In this document: piece by piece, positions 6,216-11,057 of the stretch
How positions within the stretch are numbered: position 1 is the first letter of the stretch
Layout: every line of letters begins with the position of its first letter
Source: Chloroflexota bacterium
Lineage (GTDB): Bacteria; Chloroflexota; Chloroflexia; JAMDCE01
DNA length: 11,057 nucleotides
NCBI GenBank assembly: GCA_023489135.1
Contig: JAMDCE010000484.1
Span: 1 to 11,057, forward strand
Reading direction: 5' to 3'
Notes under the pieces: generated by a model
What the model saw: only the letters and a program-made list of their open reading frames with translations
What the model was told of the DNA's origin: nothing
Database searches by the model: none
Made by a program: the position numbers and the translations under genes

Positions 6216-6647
6216 GTGAAAGTCAGTAGACTATTGGTGCCCGTGTGCGGCGCCAGTTCAGATCGACAGGCACTCGAATTGGCTTGCAGCGCAGCCAAGC
6301 GCAACAAGGCGCGGGTTTATGCCATCTACGTCATCGAGGTCAAGCGGACCCTTCCACTGGATGCAGACCTGCAGGCTGAGGTGCAGAAGGGCGAAGAGGT
6401 TCTCGATGCGGCTGAACGTGTTGCCGACGAAACCGACTATACCATCGAGACCGAGATTCTTCAAGCCCGGGAAGTTGGCCCGGCTATTGTGGACGAAGCC
6501 GCCGAGCGGGGTATCGACGTCATCGTTATGGGGGTGCCCTACAAGAAGAGATTTGGAGAGTACACCCTTGGCCGGACCGCCATGCACGTGCTGAAAAGCG
6601 CCCCTTGCTGGGTTTGGGTCTGTCGAGAGCCGATGAGTGCGCCTTAG
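6216..6647 (+). CDS. UspA-family universal stress protein
   Basis: This 143-residue single-domain Usp protein is normal length for the family. It begins with the characteristic strand KVSRLLVPVCG. The second half has IDVIVMGV (100-107) and FGEYTLGRTAMHVLKSAPCWVWV (113-135). The ATP-binding consensus G-x2-G-x9-G-S/T is only partly kept: Gly106 and Gly119 align, but the second glycine is Tyr109 and the residue after the third is Arg120, so nucleotide binding may be weakened or absent. The GTG start has GGAGGA nine bases upstream (6202-6207). It lies upstream of two RCK potassium-regulating genes in the same direction, a common association, but a large palindrome separates them, so co-transcription is uncertain. 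It should be cytoplasmic. Confidence 0.92.
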   Translation: MKVSRLLVPVCGASSDRQALELACSAAKRNKARVYAIYVIEVKRTLPLDADLQAEVQKGEEVLDAAERVADETDYTIETEILQAREVGPAIVDEAAERGIDVIVMGVPYKKRFGEYTLGRTAMHVLKSAPCWVWVCREPMSAP

Positions 6648-6661
6648 AGCCCCTAACAAAG

Positions 6662-6723
6662 CTGTAGCGCGGGGGCTTGTCCCCCGCCCGTGCCCCGGCG
6701 GGGGACAAGCCCCCGCGCTACAG
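6662..6723. repeat. Large nested palindrome (REP-like or terminator-like)
   Basis: Two perfect 26-base arms (6662-6687 and 6698-6723) surround a ten-base spacer. Each arm is itself a hairpin (GCGGGGG, five-base loop, CCCCCGC), so the single strand can fold as one long stem or as two side-by-side hairpins. It sits 14 bases after the Usp stop and 60 before the first RCK gene. There is no T-run. The arm starting CTGTAGCGCGGGGG resembles dispersed intergenic palindromes of the REP type seen in other genomes. It could also attenuate transcription between the two genes. Confidence 0.85.
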
Positions 6724-6783
6724 GTAAGGTTATTGGATAGGGTCTTAACACAAGGGAAGTCGAACTGGCCAGGAGGTTATTGA

Positions 6784-7191
6784 GTGCGCTTCATCATTCT
6801 TGGTTGTGGGCGAGTTGGCGCCAGATTGGCAACTATGCTCGATTCTGAGGGCCACCAGGTCACCGTGGTGGACCTTAAGAGCGATCAGTTTCGTAGGCTG
6901 GGGCCGGACTTCAAGGGCACGGCCATGGTTGGAACCGGTATCGACGAAGATGTTCTCCGACGGGCAGGCGTGGAACAGGCTGATACCTTCATCGCGGTTA
7001 CCAACGGAGACAACACCAACATCATGTCGTCACAAATAGCGCGCGTCATCTTCGGCGTGCCCAAGGTCATCACCCGAATATACGACCCGATTAGGGAACA
7101 CACGTATCGTGAACTCGGTCTGGAGACCTTTTGCCCCACGATACTCGGGGCTCAAGCCATCAAGGAGATGATTGAGAGAAAGCAATCCTAA
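6784..7191 (+). CDS. RCK_N (TrkA-N) domain protein, potassium transport regulator
   Basis: This 135-residue protein consists of a single RCK_N Rossmann domain. The dinucleotide motif GCGRVG (7-12) and the acidic end of the second strand VVD (28-30) indicate binding of NAD(H) or an adenine nucleotide. The family signature continues with GIDEDVLRRAGVEQAD (52-67) and AVTNGDNTN (71-79). There is no RCK_C domain, unlike the next gene. Such proteins assemble on the inside of TrkH/KtrB-type channels and gate K+ flux. No TrkH-type gene is visible here. The GTG start has AGGAGG eight bases upstream. It is 56 bases before the second RCK gene, so the two are likely co-expressed and may form a hetero-oligomeric ring. 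Confidence 0.9.
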   Translation: MRFIILGCGRVGARLATMLDSEGHQVTVVDLKSDQFRRLGPDFKGTAMVGTGIDEDVLRRAGVEQADTFIAVTNGDNTNIMSSQIARVIFGVPKVITRIYDPIREHTYRELGLETFCPTILGAQAIKEMIERKQS

Positions 7192-7237
7192 GCCGTAAAG
7201 GGTGATCGGCGAATTACCTGTGTCCCCGGCTTTATGT

Positions 7238-7243
7238 GGAGGT
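7238..7243 (+). promoter_or_regulatory. Ribosome binding site deciding the ATG start of the second RCK protein
   Basis: GGAGGT four bases before the ATG at 7248-7250. A longer in-frame GTG start at 7236 overlaps this site and would place the Shine-Dalgarno inside the coding region, so the ATG is preferred. Confidence 0.65.
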
Positions 7244-7247
7244 TTTG

Positions 7248-7904
7248 ATGTACATCATCGTCGTCGGCGGAGGGAAAGTCGGCTTCTATCTTACCAAGGA
7301 ACTGGTGAACCAGGGTCACGAGATTCTGGTGATCGAGAAGGACAAGCGAAAGAGCGAGAACATAGCCGAAGAACTGGGGAGCGTAGTCCTCCGTGGCGAT
7401 GGCTGCGAAGCGGCGACCATGTCCGAGGCAGGAATGAATCGAGCGGACGTAGTGGTGGCCGTTACAGGTGACGATGAGGACAACCTGGTCATCTGCCAGA
7501 TGGCCAAGAAGAAGTTCGGCGTTCCCCGCACCATATCCAGGATAAACAACCCCAAGAACGAGCAGATCTTCAAGCTGCTTGGGATCGATGCCACCGTCAG
7601 CAGCACCGACGTTATTCTTTCGCACATAGAGGAAGAAATCCCGGCCCACGGGTTGGTCCACCTACACAAGTTGATAGAAGCGAACGTGGAGATCGTCGAA
7701 GCCAGGGTTTCGCCGGGGTCGCCGGTGGCGAGCAAACAGTTGAAGGACATAAAACTTCCCCAGGGCAGCGTGGTGTGTGCCATTATTCGAGGCTCAGAAG
7801 TGATCCTCCCGACCGGGCAAACGGCACTGCAGCCGGAAGACGAGGTGGTGGCATTGACCAAGATGGAAACCGAGGAAGACCTGCGCCAGCTCTTGACGGG
7901 CTGA
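7248..7904 (+). CDS. TrkA-family potassium uptake regulator (RCK_N + RCK_C)
   Basis: This 218-residue protein has the full one-unit RCK layout. Residues 1-130 are RCK_N with VGGGKVG (6-12), the acidic VIEKD (28-32) at the nucleotide ribose, DGCEAATMSEAGMNRAD (51-67) and AVTGDDEDNL (71-80). Residues 140-215 are RCK_C, starting near HKLIEANVEIVEARV and ending with PEDEVVALTK. It would sit on the cytoplasmic face of a K+ channel or transporter and couple flux to NAD(H), ATP/ADP or another ligand. RCK_C domains can bind cyclic di-AMP in some lineages, which cannot be judged here. It follows the single-domain RCK gene and is convergent with the HNH gene with only ten bases between stops. Confidence 0.94.
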   Translation: MYIIVVGGGKVGFYLTKELVNQGHEILVIEKDKRKSENIAEELGSVVLRGDGCEAATMSEAGMNRADVVVAVTGDDEDNLVICQMAKKKFGVPRTISRINNPKNEQIFKLLGIDATVSSTDVILSHIEEEIPAHGLVHLHKLIEANVEIVEARVSPGSPVASKQLKDIKLPQGSVVCAIIRGSEVILPTGQTALQPEDEVVALTKMETEEDLRQLLTG

Positions 7905-7914
7905 CCCGCGTGCT

Positions 7915-8436
7915 CTACCTTACTCCCGCGAGCTCCCATTCGGGGATGAATTTGTGCCATTCGGAACAGGCCTCGAGGTGCTGCTGCAAGACGTAGTAAC
8001 TGGAAGCCCTGGGCTCATAGGGCAAGCGTATCAACCTCATTTTGGCTTCCTCTAGCGTCTTGCCCCCCTTGCGATGATTGCAGCCTTTGCAGGCGCTTGC
8101 CAAGTTCTCCCAGGTGTGCCTTCCGCCGCGATGTCTGGGCACGATGTGATCGATAGTCAGTTCCTTGCTCTTCGACCCGCAGTACTGGCAGGTGAAATGA
8201 TCGCGAGCGAACACCTCTTTGCGGCTCAGACGGACCTTGGGGCGCGGCCGCTTGATCATGTAGACGAGGCGGATCACCGAGGGTAGGCGGAAATCCGTGG
8301 AGGGTGACCGGAGATAGGCGTCGCCGTGCTCAAGTACCTCTGCCTTTCCTCGGTTCAACAAGCCATAGGCTCGTCGCGCGTTGCAGATGTTAAGCGGCTC
8401 ATAGTTCTGATTGAGTACGAGTACAGACCAGCCCAC
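7915..8436 (-). CDS. HNH endonuclease family protein
   Basis: This 173-residue protein has an N-terminal region (VLVLNQNYEPLNICNARRAY, 5-24) shared by a widespread single-copy bacterial HNH group, followed by the nuclease domain. A zinc site is formed by Cys83/Cys86 and Cys116/Cys119. The catalytic ββα-metal motif has DHIVPRHRGG (96-105), Asn111 and NHRKGGKT (120-127). The cleavage motif looks intact. The cellular role of this stand-alone group is not established, and nothing here ties it to restriction, an intron or a phage. The GTG start at 8434-8436 has AGGAG seven bases upstream. A strong promoter lies at 8472-8500. Confidence 0.92.
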   Translation of the reverse strand: MGWSVLVLNQNYEPLNICNARRAYGLLNRGKAEVLEHGDAYLRSPSTDFRLPSVIRLVYMIKRPRPKVRLSRKEVFARDHFTCQYCGSKSKELTIDHIVPRHRGGRHTWENLASACKGCNHRKGGKTLEEAKMRLIRLPYEPRASSYYVLQQHLEACSEWHKFIPEWELAGVR

Positions 8437-8448
8437 CCCTTAGCTCCT

Positions 8449-8512
8449 ACGCAAGTCACGTTGTCAAGGTAATTTTACCAAAACGACGGGGTACTTTCAA
8501 CGTGACCTGCGT
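8449..8512. repeat. Two divergently oriented copies of a 15-base box between the HNH and siroheme genes
   Basis: CAACGTGACCTGCGT at 8498-8512 on the plus strand and CAACGTGACTTGCGT on the minus strand (plus coordinates 8449-8463) differ at one position. Each copy reads toward its own gene. The nine-base core alone forms a perfect inverted repeat across 8455-8506. Only the plus-oriented copy continues into a full Crp-like palindrome. Such an arrangement in a divergent promoter region suggests shared regulation, but it is inferred only from the sequence. Confidence 0.55.
8472..8500 (-). promoter_or_regulatory. Sigma70-type promoter of the HNH gene
   Basis: Minus strand: -35 TTGAAA (8495-8500), a 17-base spacer and -10 TAAAAT (8472-8477), each close to consensus. 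The start site would be near 8465, about 29 bases before the GTG. A copy of the 15-base box described for this region lies at 8449-8463, just downstream of that start. Confidence 0.6.
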
Positions 8513-8516
8513 CACA
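8501..8516 (+). promoter_or_regulatory. Crp/Fnr-type operator centred at -41.5 of the siroheme gene
   Basis: The site reads CGTGACCTGCGTCACA, matching the Crp-type TGTGA-N6-TCACA pattern at all but its first base. Its centre lies between 8508 and 8509. A -10 box TATCAT at 8538-8543 predicts a start at about 8550, which places the centre at -41.5, the class II activator position. The -35 region (CAAACA) is poor, as expected for an activator-dependent promoter. Which regulator binds is unknown; the Crp-type gene at 4141-4495 is broken. Confidence 0.55.
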
Positions 8517-8561
8517 AACAGATATCGCCGATAGTGCTATCATTTAAATGAGTTATGGCCC

Positions 8562-8566
8562 GGAGG
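8562..8566 (+). promoter_or_regulatory. Ribosome binding site deciding the TTG start of the siroheme gene
   Basis: GGAGG six bases before the TTG at 8573. The in-frame ATG at 8555 has no Shine-Dalgarno and would lie only five bases from the predicted transcription start, so the TTG is preferred. Confidence 0.55.
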
Positions 8567-8572
8567 ATCACC

Positions 8573-9484
8573 TTGAAGTGGGAAACGGACGCCGAAAAGG
8601 CTGTGGAAAAGGTACCATTCTTCGTGCGAAGAATGGCTAAGAAACGAGTTGAGGATTACGTCCGCCAACGCGGTCGCGATAAGGTAACCACGAGCGACGT
8701 TCACGACGCGCGCAACGTATTAGAGAGGGGTTCTGTTCCCGAGTTCGCTCGAGTTGAGACGACGGAGGAAGGGGGTCTAACCGAGAGCCGTATTCGCCGC
8801 ATAGAGCAGCTTGTCGAGCGCTCGGGAGGCCACGAGGCTCGGTTTTACAGCATCAAGGCCTGTGGCGGAGCCGTGGGATGCCCTCTAACCAAGTTTGACG
8901 TGCAGAAGATGGCCGATCGATTCAAACAGATCATCGATGATTCCGGTCTTGCCCAGGCGTTAGAGAGCCGGGTCCACGGGCCGGTGCTATCACATCACAA
9001 GTTCAAAGTGGCCCTGGCCGGATGCCCCAACAACTGCTCCGAGCCGCAGATAAAGGATTTTGCCGTCACGGGGGTGAGCACGCCGGGACTCGGTCCCGGC
9101 GACTGCATAGAATGCGGCCAGTGCGAAGCCGCCTGCCAAGAGGACGCCGTGAAAGTGGATGGTCAGCCGCACATCAGCAGACAGCTTTGCGTAGGTTGTG
9201 GGGATTGCGCAGCCGTCTGTCCCACGCAATCCCTCAAAGTCGAAAAGGAGGGAGTCACGGTGCTGGTTGGTGGCAAGCTTGGTCGCCACCCCCAACTGGC
9301 TACACGACTGATCGAGGTGGCGGACGAGGAGCAAGTCCATCGCGCCCTCGAAGCTTGCATCGATCTACTCAAGGAAGAGGGGCGAGGTGGCGAAAGGCTG
9401 GGTGCCGTATTGAATCGCGTTGGCATTGAGAAGCTAGAGTCGCGTTGCGCAGACGAAGGAGTCGCCGAGCACACCAAAGCTTAG
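8573..9484 (+). CDS. PCP_red - siroheme/[4Fe-4S] - ferredoxin fusion protein (AsrC-like sulfite/nitrite reductase family)
   Basis: From the TTG start the protein has 303 residues. Residues 1-50 (MKWETDAEKAVEKVPFFVRR onward) resemble the PCP_red domain at the C-terminus of light-independent protochlorophyllide reductase subunit B. Residues 60-175 form a minimal nitrite/sulfite reductase siroheme module with all four ligands of the siroheme-linked [4Fe-4S] cluster: Cys97-x5-Cys103 and Cys151-x3-Cys155 (AGCPNNC). Residues 178-225 are a two-cluster ferredoxin (Cys178/181/184/188 and Cys206/209/212/216). Anaerobic sulfite reductase subunit C (AsrC) has the same siroheme-plus-ferredoxin plan without this N-terminus. 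The reaction is probably a low-potential reduction of sulfite, nitrite or a related oxyanion, but no AsrA/AsrB or Dsr partner is visible. A longer ATG start at 8555 is possible. Confidence 0.88.
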   Translation: MKWETDAEKAVEKVPFFVRRMAKKRVEDYVRQRGRDKVTTSDVHDARNVLERGSVPEFARVETTEEGGLTESRIRRIEQLVERSGGHEARFYSIKACGGAVGCPLTKFDVQKMADRFKQIIDDSGLAQALESRVHGPVLSHHKFKVALAGCPNNCSEPQIKDFAVTGVSTPGLGPGDCIECGQCEAACQEDAVKVDGQPHISRQLCVGCGDCAAVCPTQSLKVEKEGVTVLVGGKLGRHPQLATRLIEVADEEQVHRALEACIDLLKEEGRGGERLGAVLNRVGIEKLESRCADEGVAEHTKA

Positions 9485-9546
9485 AGCGGTTTACGATTTG
9501 GCTCCAGGCTTCGGCAGATAGCCAAATGCCGACGAAAACCGCTCTA
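9482..9546. terminator. Bidirectional hairpin between convergent genes
   Basis: TAGAGCGGTTT (9482-9492) pairs with AAACCGCTCTA (9536-9546), and inside it ATTTGGCT (9496-9503) pairs with AGCCAAAT (9520-9527), giving a long two-part stem. It fills the whole gap between the siroheme gene, whose TAG stop (9482-9484) is part of the stem, and the stop of the minus-strand KimA-type gene at 9550. T-rich bases flank the stem only weakly, so it is a probable rather than certain terminator for both genes. Confidence 0.6.
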
Positions 9547-9549
9547 GAC

Positions 9550-11057
9550 TCAGGTTCTCCGCTCCTCAATCGAGTCCTGGAAAGCCGCCGAATCCATGCG
9601 GTAGGGCACGTCGACCACGATGGTGTTGCGCCGGAAGAAGAGGTGTATCTTCAGCCTCAACGTAGTCTGATTGTGCAGCACCCATTCCCAGAAATGGTTG
9701 GGAACGAACTGTGAGAGCACTACAGTTATCGGACGGTGCGGGTCCTGTTTGTCCACCGCGTCGATGTAGGCCAGTAGCGGCTGAATCAAGGCGCGGTAGG
9801 GCGACTCCACGATCACCAGGGGGATGGAGCAGCCCCAATCCTCCCATCGCCGTCTGAGGCTCTCGGCGTCGTCGGGGTCATCGGTCACGTGTACGGCCGT
9901 CACGTCATTGGAAATTGACTGTGCGTAAGCCAACACCGTTTGGGCCGCGCGGTCGAGCCGGCTGATGGGCACTACCACCTTTGGTCTCTCAACTTCCGGC
10001 AAGCGACACTCGGTCCGATTCAGGGTGAGGGCGTCCTCGAAGTTGCGGTAGTGGCGGTTTATTGCCCACATTAGAGCCATGAGCAACGGAATGAGCAACA
10101 CGACTATCCACGCGCCGAGGAGGAACTTGGTCACTGCCACGACAACCATCACGATACCGGTTGCCAGCATGCCAACGGCATTCACTGCCGCTCTCCATCT
10201 CCAGCCGCGCTCGGTGGCTCGTAGGGCGTGCCACCGGCGCACCATCCCGGCCTGGCTGAGGGTAAAGGCCAGGAATACTCCCACCGTGTACAGTGGAATC
10301 AGCCCGGTGACGCTGCCCTGGTAAGCCACGATGAGGAAGGACGATATCACCGCCAGAATCGTTATTCCCAGGGTGTAGGCAAGGCGATCACCGCGGAACT
10401 GGAACTGAGTGGGCAGATACTTGTCCCTGGCGAGAATGCCCGCTAACAAGGGAAAGCCGTTGAAAGCGGTGTTGGCCGCTAGCACCAGAATGACCGCCGT
10501 GGCGAACTGAACAGCATAGTAGTACCAGCTTGTGCCTACCAGTAGTCGTGCAACCTGGCTGATTACCGTCTCGGTCTCGTTCGCGCTGGGGATGATCTGC
10601 ATCTGGCCGGCCAGGAAGCTGATTCCCAGAAAAATGGCGCCGAAGAGCGTCCCCATTGCGACGAGGACCGTTTGAGCGTTCTTGACCTCCGGCGGCTTGA
10701 ATGCCGGCACCCCGTTCGATACCGCTTCGACACCAGTCAACGCCACTGATCCGGAAGCGAAGGCTCGCAGGACCAAGAACACGGCCAGGGGTTCAACTCC
10801 GTGGGCCTCGATCACGCCGGGAGGCGGAATGTAGGTCGGAAGTGTGCCGGTTGCATAACGGAACACCCCGATTCCCATCAGACCGAGAACTGCGATTAAG
10901 TACGCGTAGGTCGGTGCGGCAAATACAGTACCGGATTCGCGTATACCGCGCAGGTTCATCACGGTCATCAAGGCGACCACCGCAACCGAAATAGCCACTC
11001 TCTGAGCGAACAGTTCCGGGAAAGCGGAAGTGATGGCTGCGACGCCGGCGGAGGTTG
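9550..11057 (-). CDS. kimA: KimA-type K+:H+ symporter (APC superfamily), N-terminus beyond the window
   Basis: The reading frame stays open from the stop at 9550-9552 to the right edge, giving about 501 residues. The first roughly 100 residues of a KimA-length protein (607 in B. subtilis) are missing. The in-frame GTG at 10998 is internal, since homology continues upstream of it (ITSAFPELFAQRV). KimA-like signatures are visible: FASGSVALTGVEAVSNGVPAFKPPEVKNA, VLAANTAFNGFPLLAGILARDKYLP with RGDRL, and IPLYTVGVFLAFTLSQAGMVRRW. The C-terminal cytosolic domain has a Usp-like fold (VVVPISRLDRAAQ) and includes HNQTTLRLKIHLFFRR and the terminal VPYRM motif. B. subtilis KimA is a high-affinity potassium importer inhibited by cyclic di-AMP. 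It sits 1.6 kb from two RCK proteins but not in an operon with them. Confidence 0.88.
   Translation of the reverse strand, partial: TSAGVAAITSAFPELFAQRVAISVAVVALMTVMNLRGIRESGTVFAAPTYAYLIAVLGLMGIGVFRYATGTLPTYIPPPGVIEAHGVEPLAVFLVLRAFASGSVALTGVEAVSNGVPAFKPPEVKNAQTVLVAMGTLFGAIFLGISFLAGQMQIIPSANETETVISQVARLLVGTSWYYYAVQFATAVILVLAANTAFNGFPLLAGILARDKYLPTQFQFRGDRLAYTLGITILAVISSFLIVAYQGSVTGLIPLYTVGVFLAFTLSQAGMVRRWHALRATERGWRWRAAVNAVGMLATGIVMVVVAVTKFLLGAWIVVLLIPLLMALMWAINRHYRNFEDALTLNRTECRLPEVERPKVVVPISRLDRAAQTVLAYAQSISNDVTAVHVTDDPDDAESLRRRWEDWGCSIPLVIVESPYRALIQPLLAYIDAVDKQDPHRPITVVLSQFVPNHFWEWVLHNQTTLRLKIHLFFRRNTIVVDVPYRMDSAAFQDSIEERRT

Noticed and set aside
6001..6219. 72-codon TTG-started frame before the Usp gene
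   Set aside because: No RBS and no motif; it runs through the structured stem and overlaps the Usp start. Treated as leader.
7236..7247. GTG 7236 as start of the second RCK protein
   Set aside because: The GGAGGT at 7238-7243 lies inside this extension and is well placed for ATG 7248.
8462..8467. Minus-strand TTGACA as a -35 box for the HNH gene
   Set aside because: A -10 at normal spacing would fall on the RBS, and the better promoter TTGAAA-N17-TAAAAT lies just upstream.

Overview
The window is a stretch of ordinary bacterial chromosome carrying two gene fossils. Genes sit on both strands in short transcription units, GTG and TTG starts preceded by good Shine-Dalgarno sequences are common, and no rRNA, tRNA, CRISPR array, phage or transposase gene is visible. 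The gene content (membrane-fused spermidine-synthase-like protein, paired RCK/TrkA proteins, a KimA-type potassium permease, an orphan hydrogenase maturation protease, a siroheme/ferredoxin protein and a decayed glycine-reductase-type selenoprotein) suggests an anaerobic or facultatively anaerobic lineage, possibly an uncultured Chloroflexota-like organism. The taxonomic guess is inference only.

Layout. Bases 1-218 hold a long inverted repeat and no gene. Bases 219-3327 are a minus-strand two-gene unit: a spermidine-synthase-like protein with an N-terminal membrane domain, then 19 bases later an AMP-forming acyl-CoA ligase, with a clear sigma70-type promoter at 3411-3439. A 370-base divergent region follows, containing two small palindromes. 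At 3698-3994 lies a small protein built from four copies of an aromatic heptad-like repeat. Bases 4141-4495 are a broken Crp/Fnr-family regulator (frameshift plus nonsense codon) that runs tail to tail into a minus-strand hydrogenase maturation protease (4492-4989, TTG start).

Bases 5150-5819 are the most unusual part: the remains of a glycine/sarcosine/betaine-reductase-type operon. A possible C-terminal scrap of the upstream (GrdE-like) subunit is followed by a GrdB-like gene that keeps its RBS, start and N-terminus. That gene has an amber stop at codon 31, has lost about 250 internal codons, and still carries an in-frame TGA in the family's selenocysteine motif, with a SECIS-like hairpin just downstream.

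Bases 6216-7904 carry a UspA-family protein and two RCK (TrkA-type) proteins on the plus strand, with a large perfect 26-bp-arm palindrome between the first two. Bases 7915-8436 encode an HNH endonuclease on the minus strand. Bases 8573-9484 encode a PCP_red/siroheme/2[4Fe-4S] fusion protein. The start of this last gene is decided by an in-leader Shine-Dalgarno sequence, and a Crp-type operator sits exactly at -41.5 relative to its predicted transcription start. An inverted repeat at 9482-9546 separates it from a minus-strand KimA-type K+ symporter whose N-terminus runs off the right edge.

The genes form no single pathway. The visible themes are potassium homeostasis (two RCK proteins and KimA, with Usp), anaerobic redox metabolism (siroheme protein, hydrogenase protease, glycine-reductase fossil) and Crp/Fnr-type control. 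I do not see a clear novel defence or mobile system. The most informative unusual items are the selenoprotein fossil, the siroheme fusion with its operator, and the four-repeat small protein.
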